Shown here: piece after piece, positions 34,961 to 49,332 of the stretch
How the letters are laid out: every line of letters starts with the position of its first letter
Numbering within the stretch: the stretch's first letter is position 1
Source: Papilionanthe hookeriana x Papilionanthe teres
Lineage: Eukaryota; Streptophyta; Magnoliopsida; Asparagales; Orchidaceae
Direction of reading: 5' to 3'
NCBI GenBank assembly: GCA_022702705.1
Contig: CM040427.1
Location: forward strand, 20,049,625-20,113,624
DNA length: 64,000 nt
Position numbers and translations under genes: made by a program
Notes under the pieces: generated by a model
Database searches by the model: none
What the model was told of the DNA's origin: nothing
Seen by the model: the letters and a program-made list of their open reading frames with translations, nothing else

Positions 34961-36720
34961 CGTAACTTTCTAAAAAATGAGCTAATACATATTGATGGGC
35001 CCACTTTATTATGAAGATCATCCTCATTTCTTTCAAGGAGCTGGAGATATATTGGGGAATGATCTTTTCGATGTAACTATTTGTTTTTCCTTCTCTCTTA
35101 TGGCCATTCTCGGAGGTAGAACCTTCCACTTCTCGAATTAATTTCAACTATTTCTTCAAGCTTCTTACTATCCGGACTCTTTGTCTCCGAGCTCCAAATA
35201 TTCTAATTCTATCAAATTGTGGTTTCTCGTAATGGAGTGCGGCAGCATCACTTTCATCTTTTTCATTGCCGAATTATTATCAATGTTATCACATTTTCGT
35301 TGTCTTTAGGATTGATCGAGATTATGTACGATTTTGAAAGACATTCACAGGATTAGAATTGCTGATCATTTTCAAGAGCATCACCCAAAATAGTTAAAAA
35401 TGTAAGAAGAAATCGGAAGTGTTATTATTCAGCGTAGTGGTAAATAAAAAGTCATGCAAAGTTAACGGCCTAAGGATTTTCTCCCCTCAATATGCATACA
35501 ACTATCCTATTACGAGATGGAACATAGTTAACTAGAGATACAAAAGGAATCAAGAAATTTCTATATCTAGAAGACTTCTAACTTTTCGATTCATTATTTT
35601 TCTTTTTATTTTCTTTTTTTGGAAGATTTTTGTAACTTGATATTTAGTAAGGATCTCCAAAATATTTTACCTCGAACAAAGGTTGCTCCTTGCTTCGTTG
35701 TTGAAATTAAGCTTATTTATCGAAATCATATTGATCGAACCTTTTCGTGGTCCTTCAACATTCTTTCAAGATTTACTATATTTCCTTCTTTAAATTATGT
35801 CAAGAACTACTAAGACAAAAATTCTTCAATCTTGTGTCCAAGCATTCTATGATATGGACAATAATTGAGTTTCGTCCTTCATTTCAACTTTCCGCCGTCT
35901 TTATTTTCCGATGTACTAAATTCTGCATTTTAAGCAAGCTACTTAATATTTTGGTGTATCTAATTCTATTTTAAATGGGATATTCTTTATTCATTCTTTC
36001 ACCATCATTCTTTTATCTCAATGCAGACGGATTGGCTAATGGGGTTGTAATCGAGAAGAGGCTCAGGATAATGATTGATTCCCGTCATCATTTCTTTTGT
36101 TTCAGCTCGAACTCCGCATCACTTGTTTACCTTTCTGCCAACTTTTCCAAGCTTCTTTTCAAATGAATTGATAGTCTTTGTCTTTTCAGTCTTTTCGTTA
36201 CACCCACTACAGATTCTTCAAGATCGGCTACCTTTACCGAAAGAATTTTTCAACGTCTTTATCATAATCCTTTTGCCACGAATGCTATAGACCATGAATA
36301 TTTTTAAGCAAGATTTCAACAACAGAAGAAATTGTTGTGGTTCACATTTCAATGTAGGTACTTCTCCACGCAAATGTAATCCACTAAATCTTCTCCGGTT
36401 TTTATTTTTCTACTACTAAGTCACTAACTATAGCATGTTGTGCTCCAAATAATCATCGTAACGAAGATACTTTCGAAAGCTTCACAAAATTTTTAACGCA
36501 TCCACAGAAAGTTCCGCATACTCACCAAAGGCAACTCCGTAAGACTCGTTAAAATTGATGAAATAAAAGAGCGTCAATTTCTCCCGCACGGCAAAGAATC
36601 CTCGCTTCTTAAAGTGCTAAATGCTCGGCTTCGGGATTACCGCCCTCAAACATTTTTGCTATGATATGGTGGAACAAAAGCTTTACTGGACACATAATCA
36701 AATTCCTTCGGATGGTCTAC
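34961..36720 (-). pseudogene. T2 gag core and gag-pro spacer, decayed
   Basis: Aligns in order with T1 2340-4290. Near 36690-36540 the minus strand encodes FEGGNPEAEHLA and, in another frame, GEIDALLFHQF, matching FDGTGNPRQ and DALLFRQL of T1. Near 36420-36350 lies the counterpart of the YILRWRNLS segment. The spacer toward the protease (34961-36000) holds only short open pieces. Confidence 0.65.
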
Positions 36721-38340
36721 CCTTTGGAATTAATGATCCAACTACCCTTGTTTTATCGATTCTTTTATATTTTGTTCAACAAGTTGTAAATATCTTTTTT
36801 CTCAAATTCCACCGTAAGGGGAATCCTTTTCGAGTGTTTTCTTCACTTATATTGGCCTCTCTCGTCTTCTGTAATGTGTAATGCCTCTAGCCTAACGATT
36901 TCAATGGCCGATGATAGATTTGTTGCGGATTTTGTAGCCGTTTACCAACTCTTCCATTTTTTATTCAAGATGACCGGTTTGTTCGTCTCTATTGTTGTAT
37001 AATTGCTCGTAATTTTTTTGTTGCATCTTCTTAATTTAATTATAGTGCCGAAGAAGTAGATCGTGTTTCTTCCATGTTAATTTTAGCAATATTTTCATTT
37101 CCGAACTGCCGAAGAGCCTTTCATTTCTCGCATCTAATTTTTAATGTCATTCTTTAATTTCTTTAGTCTTCCTTCAAATGATTTTGTGACATTCTTTACA
37201 AGTTCCTCTCGAGCTATTCGTAGAGTACTCATAGCATTCGTGTTTCCTTCAGATGATCTTCGTTTTCATACATTATTTCTAAGATGACGAGACTTTCTGT
37301 GATGGTGTATCATTGTATCGTGCGAGTATGAACAATCTGCATTTTGTAACATATGGACCAAATTCATCATTTCGCAGATGTGTTCGCCTTCCAATATCGG
37401 CCATATCCTTACTTTATTTTGTAATTGCCATCTTTTTACTCTCTTTTACTTTACGAATTTACTAAAGACTCGAGTACATCGATAATCCGTCGAGGCTCGA
37501 TAAACTCGTTTCGATACATTGCAGTCTTCTATCGCAGGATTCTCCTTTTCATTGTTTCGCATCGCACATCCGATTTTGTCCAATAATTAGAAGTTGAACA
37601 TTTATCCTTTCGTGATGTTTTTAAATGCCGAAATGTATAACATGCATTGATGAGAACTTTAGGTCAAAGAAATTATCTCAGATATTCAACAGAATTGGAA
37701 TATACCAATTTGTCTTTGAAAAAGGAAGGGTTCCCGAAAACACTTTGCTCAAATTCAAATGTTTCAAAATCATCATTCCCATTCCACTTCTTCTTTCTTT
37801 TAAGAGAACAAGTTCTGTTTCTATGAATGTTCTTAAAACAAGATCCAACTTTATATATGGATAATTTGTCAATTTGTCTTTTCTTCATAGATTTTCTTTC
37901 CTTTTTTTTTCAATTTATCTTTTCATTTCTTCAAAAGTATATGGTCGTCTGTGTGTATATTCCTGTGCAGGTTTTCTATAAATCGAGAAAATCTTCATGA
38001 GGTTTGGGTGCAGATCAAATTCTTCGAAAGAGTGTATATCAACTTGGTATGGATTGTCTAATACAAATCTCGCCTTCTACCTCAACAATCCAAAATCATT
38101 CTGAGCAAGGAAAAGTCTCCTCAATTGGTGTATCAAGTTCGATAATAAGAAAAGAGCATCCGATATTTAATTGCAAACTTTTAAAATCTTAAGGAGAGCA
38201 AATGTTATTAACTTATTCATAAACTGGGAATTTGTCTTTGTATTAAAAAAATGTCAAAAATAACTCTTCAAAGAGTTAAAGTTTTTGAAAAGAAGTGGTC
38301 CTTATTTGTCAAAGAATGAAATGTCAAATGTAAACAAGTG
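36721..38340 (-). pseudogene. T2 N-terminal gag/ORF1 region and leader, decayed
   Basis: Position equals the T1 MEAPKPIF region (4301-5891) plus leader. No long frame remains; the longest are about 60-80 codons on either strand. Assignment is by position between gag and PBS only. Confidence 0.4.
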
Positions 38341-38364
38341 ATAATAAAAAGATAAGAAAGATAA

Positions 38365-38384
38365 TCCTCAAATGTGAGTCACCA
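38365..38384 (-). promoter_or_regulatory. T2 degenerate primer-binding site
   Basis: The minus strand reads TGGTGACTCACATTTGAGGA, comparable with TGGCGACTCCGCTGGGGAA of T1 but with several changes. It lies about 20 bp inside the inferred LTR end. Confidence 0.5.
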
Positions 38385-38934
38385 AATAAAATCTTCGATG
38401 GCGGTGTCATCACCGCGTCTGACATTTTTCGCGTCGATGTCGATTCGGGAGTCGCCACTCTATTTATCTATAATATTGTTCTAATCTTCAATAAACTTTA
38501 TTTCTTTAGATCCCGAAAATAATCCTTAGATAATACAAAATTTGAAGAAAAATAAGAGTTAATAATATAGATAACATTAGAAAAGAGATGTGCTCTGGTG
38601 ATAATCCATATAAAGAAAATTCTAATACCTTATCCGAAGTTTTCTATAAGAATATAAAGTTTTGATAACCGAGAGATTTCAGGTGCAATACCTATCCTAA
38701 GTCTTTAATCTCCTATAGTAGCAAGCTCCTATATAGCTAATTACATCTGTAGGGACTATAATTGTCTAATAAAACTTCGATTAATGTTAATCACTTGTTT
38801 TCTCGAAGAACTTTTAAGGAAAATGTATCGGCTATCAATCATAAATGTCGTTTTGTCATATTAACTTTTATTTCATTTTTTAGTTTTCTTTTGCTTAATC
38901 ATTTCATGCTATCCTAAAAATTTTAGTTTTATTT

Positions 38935-39020
38935 TGTCTTGGTTTTGTTATTTTAATATTGTTTGTTTTGTTTTGTTTTGTCAATGTCAGTTGTTTTGAT
39001 ATCAGGATTTTGTTTTGTTT
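38935..39020. repeat. (TTTTG)n-rich tract in LTR2
   Basis: Repeats of tttgttttgttttgttttg interrupted by a short tcaatgtcagttg segment. Confidence 0.8.
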
Positions 39021-41199
39021 TGTTGTCGTTTGTCTCATCTTTGATCGGCCATCCCGCAAATAAACATTTAACACATCCCGTAACATGCAAAGGAAATTCA
39101 GAATGAAAATTATCTTCATCCCACAAAGGAAAAAATGTCATATTTAAAAAGAAATAATGTCAATTTTATTTCATCAATCTTATTTCATTTTTAGATAACC
39201 TAGCCAAGATGTCAATTGATCCGTCATCCTAGTGGTCATCATAGCCTTAATCTACTTAATGGGAGTGTTTTAAATCCAAGACCAAGATTACACGCAATCG
39301 GATTGCGTCCGAGAAATCTTCGTAGATTAAGAAGACCGGGGTTCAAGTTGCATTCTATGATGTTCGTTCATTAAGGTTTCAATTAAGTTTTAAAGTTTTT
39401 TCCAATTTTTCGAGGAATTTTAGGTTTGCTATAATTTCTTAAGATTTTTATGTCATTTCAGTCAAAATCTTAGGTTTGAAGTGCTCAAACTTAAAGTTTT
39501 AAATTTGATAAGCGGATTTTTAGATTCATCATTACTGAATCTAAAATTTGATTCGATTTCCGAGAAATCATGTTTTAGATTCGATTAGATCTAGAATTTA
39601 GATTCAATTTTATTTGAATTTAAAGATTCAAATCTAATGATTTTTGAAAATTAGATTTAATATCATATGAATCTAATAAGTCTAAATTAGACTTAGATAT
39701 AATCTACCACAATTAGATTTTAGAATTTTAGATTTTCGTGTCTTTGAATCTAATTTTAAGTCTAATTACAACTTAAAATAAAATCTAACCTAAGTTAGAT
39801 TTTAAAATTTTGGATTCAATGTCAATTAATCTAGAAGACGTGTTAAGTTTAAGATGGATTAGACTTAGATAAAGTCATATTATAATCAGATTCAATGTCG
39901 TTTAAATCTAAATATCTTTGATTCGTCTTTTAAAGTAGTTTGATTTTTTTAAAGAAATTTTGAATCAAAAAAAGTTTAATTTCAAATCAAGTGGCTGAAT
40001 TTAACCTCGGTTCAATTTGGGTCAACATGAGTTAATCTTTAGTTCATGTCTATTTAACTCGAGTTCATGTCTGCTTGAATTCTGTTGTGTGTTGATTTAG
40101 ATTCAATGTAAATTGAATCTAAAGTCGAGTTAATCAGTTCATGTATGTCCGAACTTTTACAGATATATCGATTTCGTATCTTTGCAACTGACCAAAGTCG
40201 AATTAACTCGAGTTAATGTTCTGTTGACTCTGGTTATAAATGTTTCGAGTTAAATTAAATTTTTGATTGAACCTACGGGGGCGAGTTAACTTAAGTTCAA
40301 TTTATGTCGGGCCTAAGTTAGAAATGTCGTATCAGAAGTTGATCCTAAATTTTGCCAACTAATTCAGCTCGGAATCCTGGGTTAGATATGTCGAGTTAGG
40401 TTCAATATGGGTTAAAACTAAAGTTTGAGTTAACTTTGGGGTCCAATACAATCAACCTGTTGGGATATGTCGAGTTAGATTCAATATGGGTCAACCTAAG
40501 GTCTAAGTTAAGTCGGGGTTCAATTTTGTCGAACTCGGTTAATATTTATTAGGTTCAATATGGGTTAAACCTAAGGTCTAGGCCGAGTTCAGTTAAAATA
40601 GACTAATTAAGGTTTAAGATTTATTTATATAATACTAAAAGGTTAATTAAGTCTAACTAGACAATTTAATCGAATTTAAAGACCATTCAAGTCTTAATTA
40701 AGTAAAAACTTAAAGTTAAACTAAGTCTAATTAAATTCGTACTTAATCCGAAAGTCGAAGCTATTTAAGCCTTACCAAGTAAAGCTTAAATGTTAATTAA
40801 GTCTAATGCTGACATAATTAGAGTATAAGCTCGATTAAACCTGGGCTAATTAAGGTTTATTAATTTTATTAAGTCTAATGAGTTAATTTAATTAAGGTTT
40901 AAGATTTATTAAACCTTAGTCCGTTAAGATATAAAGGTTTAATTAAGTCTAATGTAATAGACTTAATTATGATTTAGACTACTAAACCTGCCTAAGTATA
41001 ATATTATTTTAATTAAGTCTAATGTGATAATTTTAATTATGGTTTAGGATCGATTAAACCTTAGTCGGGTTAAGGTTTAATGCTTTAATTAAGTCTAATG
41101 TGATGTAGGATTTAATTAAGGTTTAGGATTTAATTAAACCGTAGTTATTTAAGGTTTAATAAATTTAATTGTTTAATGTGATGAATTTAATTATGCTTT

Positions 41200-43250
41200 A
41201 GTCTAATAGGTTTAAGGCTAATTAAATTGATTCGGTAAGGTTTAACTGACACTGTACTTAATTAGATTAACTCTAATTGGTTTAAAGGTTAATAAACCTA
41301 TTTTGTGTGGTTTAAAGGTTAATTAAATCTAATTTATGTAAGGTTTAATTGCTAATTAGACATAATCGAGTTAAGTCTCGATTAGGTTAAGAGTTAACTA
41401 AACCTAATTTAGGTAAGGTTTAATTGACAATTTGACTTAATCGGGGGTTAATTTTAATTAGTTTAAGGGTTAATTAAACCTAATTTGTAAGGTTTAATTT
41501 ATTAAATATACTTAATTGTAGGTTAAGTCTAATTAGTTTAGTTGCTAATTAAACCTAATTTTAAAAGGTTTATCTGCTGATTAATTCGTACTTAATTAGG
41601 TTAAGTCTAATAAGTTTAAGGGTTAATTAAAACTAATTTGTAGTTTGTGTGTTTAATTAAACCTAATTTTGGTAAGGTTTACCGATTGTCAATTCTAATT
41701 AGGTTAAGTCTAATTAGTTATGGGTTAATTAAACTTTAATTTGTAAGATTTAATCGATTAATTAGACTTAAATAGGGTTAAGTCTAATTGGTCTAGGATT
41801 GATTAAATCTAATATGAGTAAAATTTTACTGATAAATTAAGTCTAATTCTGGGGTTAAGTCCAATTAGTTTAGGGTTAATTAAACCTAATTGGGTAAATG
41901 TTTAATCGATTAATTGTAGTTAATTAGGTTAAGTCTAATTGGTTTGTGGTTAATTAAACCTAATTTGGGTAAGGTTTAGTTGATTAAATGGACTTAATTG
42001 GGGTTAAGTTTAATTAATTTAAGGGTTAATTAAATCTAATTCTAGGTAATGTTTAATTGATTGACACTTTAATTGGGGGTTAAGTCTAATCAAGCTAGGT
42101 TAATTAAACCTAATTTGGGTAAGGTTTAATTGATTAGTTAGACTTAATTAGGTTAAGTCTAATTGGTTTAAAGGTTAATTAAATATAATTTGGTTAAGGT
42201 TTAATTGGATTAATTAGATCAATTAGGTTAATTTTAATTTGTTAAGATTAATTAAAACTTCAATTTGGGTATATTTAATTGATTAATTAGACTTAATTAG
42301 GGTTATGTATAATTGGTTTATAGGTTAATTAAACCTAATTTAGCAAGGTTTAATTTGACACTAGACTTAATCGCTAAGTCTAATTAGTTTAGGGTTAATT
42401 AAACCTAATTCTGGGTAAGGTTTAATTGACACTAGACTAATTAGGCTAAGTCTAATTGGTTTAGGTTAATTAAATATAATTTGGTTAAGTGTTTAATTAA
42501 TAATTAGATTTAATTGGGGTTAAGTCTAATTGGTTTAAAGGTTAATTAAACCTAATTTAGCAAGGTTTAATCGATTAATTACCACTGGGGTTAAGTCAAT
42601 TTATTTAAAGGTTAATTAAAACTAAATTTTGGTAGTTTAAAGGTTAATTAAACCTAATTTAAGTAAGTTTTAATTAATTAATTAGACTTAATTGGGCTTA
42701 AGTCTAATTAGTTTAAGGGTTAATTAAACCTAATTTAGGTAAGGTTTACTTTATTAACGTACTTAATTAGGGTTAAGTCTATTTAGTTTAAAGGTTAATT
42801 AAACCTAATTTAGGTAGTTTAACGGTTAATTAAACCTTAATTTAGGTAAGGTTTAAATTTTATTAATTAAACTTAATAGTTAAGTCAAATTAGTTTAAGG
42901 GTTAATTAAAACCCACTGTATTTGCTTAATCGATTAATTATACTTAATTAGATTAAGTCTAATTAGTCATGTTAATTAAAACTAATTTAAGTAAGGTTTA
43001 TCTGATTAATTAGACTTAATTGAAGTAAGCCCAACTAGTTTAAAGGGGTTAATTAAACCATATTTAGGTAAGGTTTAATTGATTAATTAAACTTAATTAA
43101 GGTTAAGTCTAATTGGTTTAAGGGTTAATTAAACCTAATTAGGTAAGCTTTAATTGATTAATTAGACTTTTATTACGGTTAAGTCTAATTGGTTTTTAAA
43201 GGTTACTTAAACCTAAGACAAGTAAGGTTTAGGTTGATTAATTAGGTTTA
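41200..43250. repeat. ~75-bp tandem array within LTR2 (copy A)
   Basis: Counterpart of 21840-23480 with the same unit (gattaattagacttaatt, gttaattaaacctaattt). It is more degraded: gacac replaces part of gattaattag in several units (near 41250, 42064, 42357 and 42429), and tg-to-cg differences are common. Confidence 0.85.
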
Positions 43251-44339
43251 ATATAAAGCTAAACCTAATTAGGGTTTTGTGCTAAGCATTTCTAAACCTA
43301 ATGTAAGTAAGATTTAGTTTCCGATTAATTAGGTTTAATATAGGTTAAACCTAATTATAATAAAAGGTTACTTAAACCTAATGTAAGTCAGGTTTAGTTG
43401 ATTAATTAGGTTTAATATAGGTTAAACCTAATTAGGGTTTGTTTTTATGTTAAACCTAATGTAATTAAGGTTTAATAGTCAGATTTAAGTTTAATATGTC
43501 TTTAAGCTTAATTAAAGTTTGATTTTGTTAAACCTAATGTAATTAAGGTTTAATGGGTTAATTAAGTTTAGTATGTCTTTAAACTGAAATTAAAGTTTGA
43601 TTTTGTATTAAACCTTAATATAATTAAGGTTTAATGGGTTAATTAAGTTTAATATGTCTTTAAACTTAATTTAAAGTTTAATTTTGTATTAAACCTTATA
43701 TAATTAAGGTTTAATGGTTTAGATTAAGTTTAATATGTTTTTAAAACTTAATTAAATTGGTATTATTTAAGATTTTTTTCATTTCTTTTCAAGTTTAATT
43801 AATTAAGCTTAATTCTGTTTTAAGTTTTCGATTAAGGTTCGATTAAAGATGGATTTATTGCTTCAAATTGTCATGTTAGATTTAACTAGATTTTCTCATG
43901 AGTCTATTGTGAGTTAATCTATTTTGAACTTAGTCTATTATGAAAATATTGGCTAAGTAATAAATGTGATTTTTAGATTTTATATTTTTTAATTAACAAT
44001 GAATTTTAAATCCTAAATTTTGAAATATCATTTAAATTGTTTAATTACTTAAAAATCATTTTTCTAGTGGTTATTGTCTCTGCTACTCCTAAAATTTCTA
44101 GCCACTTTCTACTCTTATTTTCTTAATTTCTAATTTTTATAATTATTTTTAGAAATAATTTTAAAGTGGCTTAGAAATTATTAAATGTCACCTTGTAGAA
44201 TTTTTCTGACCTAAAAATCAAAGAATATGTGTCATGATGAGAGAGATTTTAAAAAGATCTCATAATTTGAAATTATAATTAATTTTCAATACTTAAATCA
44301 CTTCAGAGAAGAATTAATTAATTAAAATTAAAATATAAA

Positions 44340-44680
44340 TCAAAAGTAAATTATTAATTCCACATTATTCTCCTCTCTTCCTGTGGGTATTTTTTTATTT
44401 TTTATTTTTTATGATTTTCGTGGGGAAAGATATGGATTTTAGAAGTTTTTAAGGTTAATCTAATTTGAATAAAAATCTGTCCACCAAATTATAATGGCCG
44501 CGTTTCCTCGAATCCGTCGAACGCTACGATCCACTCCATAGGCTCCAAACAAATGTATCGGACAGATTAATCCGAGCTCGCTTTTAAAACATAAAAATGG
44601 ATGACTTCCAAGAGTCTCCCTCCGTCCGTTCTCTCCCACAAGTCGTCCATGGTCTGTGAACAAATTCTTACATTATCCCG
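44340..44680 (-). promoter_or_regulatory. LTR2 core block: candidate promoter/R region (copy A)
   Basis: Same order as 24600-24930: ccacattattctcctct, T-rich stretch, atatggattttagaagttttt, GC-richer segment, gtcgtccatggtctg. Confidence 0.5.
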
Positions 44681-45835
44681 GATGGATTCGTGATTTTTGC
44701 TCTATGGGCCTTCATCTTCGAGGAGACGAAGACATCCAAACAAGCCTTTGTTACGGCTTTGAATAGGTTTGTTTCATAATGTTCCAAACCCAAACGCCAT
44801 TAAAATGAAAAGTCCATACTCCTAGCTTTAATCGATTCGAGTTCGATTTTAGTGGTTCTAGAGCTTCGCAATACACGTTCGAAAGCTTCTCCGCAAGTCA
44901 ATTTAAGCTCACCAGGCTCGTATAAGTTTGATTTTGAGGTGGCTCGGGCTTGGAGGGTTTGGTAGAACATTGGTCTAAAGGCTTTGGGAAGACCTAATTT
45001 TGATTGAGCTTACCTCGTTTAGTCCTGGGATGGATTCGGGATAACTTATTTCCGAATGTTTATGGAAGTCGTTCTACACTTCTAATTTATCCGGTTTCGG
45101 TGTTTTCGGTGTCATTGAATCAGAGATATCGAGTGGACAATAGGGGCTGGATTTGGCATTGAAGTATTGTGTCATATGACATTTTTGGTGTCGAGGGTCC
45201 GAGGATTCGAGCAAGAGCCTGGGGGTTTCCCATTTTTTGGTCTCCTTCCTACGTGTTCTCGTGGTTAACCTATTTAAAGCCATGGGGAGGCCAAGACTAA
45301 GCTTGGGCTAGTCGGAAATTTTCTGGGGAGGGTGTTAATCACACAGATGACTGGGGATGAGATTATTGGCCGTGGATATTCCCAAGCACAACCTATGTGA
45401 ATTCCAAGTGTAAAAGGTTTAACCCATGGCTTGGCTTGTTCCATTTGTCCTTGTATGAGGTGGATAAAATCATGAAAGTTCACTAAATTTACCTCTCTCA
45501 CTTGAATTTATTAGCCCAATTAGATGGGCATTAGGATGGAATTCCACCTAGTTTACTCATCCCCTTACATGGTTTAGTAATCAAGTGTGTTTTAACCATG
45601 ATGAAGGGGGAACTTAAGCTTTGTTCTCTTTCCTATCAAGGTGGCCTAGGAGGTGTGTGAAGCGATTAGGATGACTACCACCTCACCTTAAGGAGGAGGG
45701 TGAGTCATGCTTTAAGTTTAAGGGAGAATGACACATAATTTTCTCCTTTATCTTTAAAATTTGGTATATACGATGTAACCTCATGATGTGGATGACTTAA
45801 GCTAAGGATTTTCTCATCGATGTTTCTCAGAAGGT

Positions 45836-45840
45836 GAGTG
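45836..45840. repeat. Target-site duplication, left copy (gagtg)
   Basis: Directly abuts the solo LTR start. The identical pentamer follows the other end at 49337-49341. Confidence 0.95.
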
Positions 45841-48709
45841 TGTCGGCATATTTTAGGTTGTGTGTTTTATTTTGAAAGTGGGGTCGCCAATGTATTGCTC
45901 TGCGAATTTTTAATTTAATTTAAATAAATAATTTTAAAAGTAAATATTTTACTTTAAAAATAATTTTAAATTAAGATTTTAAAATATGAGATGAAACCGA
46001 TCTCATTATCCTGCCATTTTTTATATAAACGAACACCACACCACAAACTCGTGTATCTATCCCTACGATGACACACCGCTCGTATTATGGGGCTCGATTA
46101 AATAAACTAGAAGATTTTGTGATATCTGCTTCTTGGGTTCATAACCAATTTTATAAGCCGACAAATTCCCCGTCATGACATGAAAGCATTAAAATGTGGT
46201 TTATATTACTCGGGTTCTTTAAAATTTCTATAAAGGCAAAAGCCTTTATGCTTAATTACATCTTAGTTTACTCGGAACTACCCAAGTTAAAACTCTCGAT
46301 AATAATCAATAATTTCATTTCAAGAATTTCAAAGTTTAAGTTTTCAAAGGATTGAATTTTGAAATTTCAAATTGTGGAATGGATCAAATTTGGAATATTT
46401 TGTTTTGGGGAATTCAACAAGAATGGTAAGAGAATACGATCAAGCGAACTTCTAATTTCCCCGACTATCCTATTGCTCGTTCGAATTTGTGAATTCAATA
46501 TTTATTTAACATTTCCCGCCTTCGCTAATTTTAATTAATTAGGCTTATATTTATATGATAGAATCATACAAATAGCCTCAAGATGTGAGGGTTTATGTCA
46601 GACGTACGACTACCTCGAATCCTAAGACCTATTAGGGCTTAATTTGCAATGCAACGCCTAACAAAGAGTCGAGGATTTATATCGCACTGTGCAACCACTT
46701 CGAAGTCCTATGGCTCGGGTTATTTAATTCTAAGAAAGCTTTGCCGAAGCAGACCCAAGTTTCTCATTGATGACGATACCGTGCCGCCCACCATGCTCCA
46801 GCTCCTCGTTGTCAGCAGTAGGTTTAGCTTAGAAGCTTATAAATCGTGATGAGAAAAGTGTTTTGGTTTAGAGAAAATCTTAATTTCCAAGTGTTTTCTT
46901 TTTATGTTTTAATTAAAAACAAATCTTAAAGTTGATTATAACGACACCCCATAAGATCCCACTGCCCATCCTTCCGCATCATTATTTTTATCGGATTCAC
47001 TTAGTCCGCATGAATTTTACAAACTCAACCGAATGAGTTCCACACTTTCATTTAGACCGTGAAATCCCGTTAGCAACACGTAGGTTACATCATCTCAGGT
47101 ATTCCCGATCATCCAACAGACGTTTTAATTTAGTTGTAATCGTAGTTTTTGTGTTCGTTTGCATTAAATTTTAGTTGTTTTAAATTTTTAGTTGTTTTAC
47201 ATTTTCACATGTTGTGGAGGTGAATTTTATCTTGCAATAACTTTTAACTTAAGCAGATTTCGCTTGTGGGACTATCCTAAAGGTGTGGTTTTCATGCAAA
47301 TGCTTGTTTATCATGCAAGAAAAGTAAGTATGACAAGGATAAAGAACAAGTAATAAATGTAAATTGCAAGAAAGTAAATTGCAATAAAATAAAAGCGCAC
47401 TGAGGGTCTTCCCGTCATCCCAAGCTGCACTTAAACACAATTAGGAATATTTAAGCAAATTCCCAGTAAAGCTAAGGTAAGTGGTTATTGCCTACCAAAT
47501 TCCTAATCCTATACTTCTGGGTCATTTCCTACGACGTCTAGGTCTTTTATGTTTTATTTCAAGACGATTTTCTTCATCAAAGAACAATTAAATTCAATTG
47601 TTCTTATAAACATCCTATCATAATGGGCAGAAAGTGTTTAAGAAGAATCTTAAACATCTTTTCAATATTTCTGTGGATTTGCCAAGTCCAAATGAATTCA
47701 ATTACACAAATGAATAACCGTCCAAGAATTTAAAGTTTTCTTGTTGTTATCTTGCTCAGTGAACTAGGATGTTTGAATGTCCTATAAGTGAAGTAACATT
47801 TCATTTAATATTCTGTTTAGGAGTTATGACAACTAAAACTTTTGAGGGTAAATTGGTGAATGGCCAATATAGGTCCAAGTGGGCCAAGTTGGGCCAATGT
47901 TGGGCTAGGGTTGAAATTGATGTAAAATTAATGTTGAGAAATGTTTATGGGGGGTGTTTCCAAAGAGGTTTTGACTTTGATTGGGCTTTGATTTTGGAGT
48001 CAGCTCCATTTGGTTAGGTTTGGGTTTAGGTCAAAATTGGGCTTTTTAGCTTGGGTTGAATTTGAGTGGGGTTTAGGTCCAAATTTTGGGCAAATCATGT
48101 TAGTGTTTTGCTTGTGGGGATGCTAAGGAAGATTTAGAAAAGATTTGGGGTTAATTGGAGTTGAATTGGGTGTATTTCCGAGCTGGTGCTCGTCATGGGT
48201 CCAAATCGCTTTAAGGCCAAAAGTGAAATTGATCCAAATGTCAATCAAAATGGACTTGGATTTGGTCTAGATTGGTATTGGGAATGTTTAATTGAAGTTT
48301 AGAATTGAATTGACCAGAATTTGCACAATTGGGTAGGTTTGGTTTGACATTAGGTTCACTGGTTAAAATGGTCAAATTGGGGTTTTGATAAAAGTGTGGG
48401 GTAAATTGACAAAATTGGCCCATGGTGTAGTTGGACAAAATAAAATTCGGAATATTTGGGATTTTCTGCAATTTCTGGGGAATTTTCTGAATTTTGGATT
48501 TTTGGGTCAAGAGGGGTATTTCGTATTTTGAGGGTATTTGAGGTATTTTTGGAATTTTTGGTATTTTGGGTATGGATGATCAATTTGAGTGATGTGAGAA
48601 TTCTTGGGATTGATTTTGAGGAATTTTTAGTAATTTGGGAATTTTGCAAATTTTCTGGAAAGGGAGTTTCCCTGCCACAAGTGTTAAAGTGCGTAGGGTC
48701 CCTAAATAA

Positions 48710-48800
48710 AAATTGAAAATTGGGAAAATTGAAAATTTGGGAAAATTGAAAGTGGGGGAAAATTGAAAATTTGGGAAAATTGAAAATTTGGGAAAATTGA
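48710..48800. repeat. ~17-18 bp tandem repeat in the solo LTR1
   Basis: About five units of gggaaaattgaaaattt with small changes. The 7.3-kb LTR1 copies have only one or two units here (13190-13210, 20355-20375). Confidence 0.85.
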
Positions 48801-49311
48801 AGATTGGGTGAATATAAGTGAAATGAAATCATTTCTTGGCCGAGCCATGAAGCCACATCAAGCCCATACGGAAAGTTGATAGAAGGGACTCATTTAAGGC
48901 ATCCACATCATTGCTCCTAACCCTCTTAGCCCAAGGGCTTGTGGGTTAAGGACCATCCATGTGAATCACCTACATGAGTCGTGAGGTCAAGTTAGGTATG
49001 GGTGTGTTTTTGGAGGTGTGTGAAAGTGCAGAAAAGGGCAAGGTAAAGGTGTGTGTAAGTCACTCTCTCTGCACTGTGCCACCCGTGGTAATCCTAAGGC
49101 CCAAGAGTCCCATAAATGAACTCATCCTTTAAACTTCCACAATTGATTTCAACCCTAGGTGATTAGGTCTGTTACCAAGTTGTCATGAGTTTGGCAGGGA
49201 GTTAAGAAGTGGTTTGAATTTCTAAAAGGTGGGTCCTGAATTCTAGTCCTCTAAGATAGTCAAAGGAAAGTGCCTAAGGCTAGATCCTAAGTATTAAAGA
49301 GAAGAAGAGAA

Positions 49312-49332
49312 GACCTCATCAAAAATGAGGTC
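49312..49332. repeat. Terminal hairpin of the solo LTR1
   Basis: Perfect gacctcat-caaaa-atgaggtc, identical to the hairpins at 13708-13728 and 20879-20899. Confidence 0.9.
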
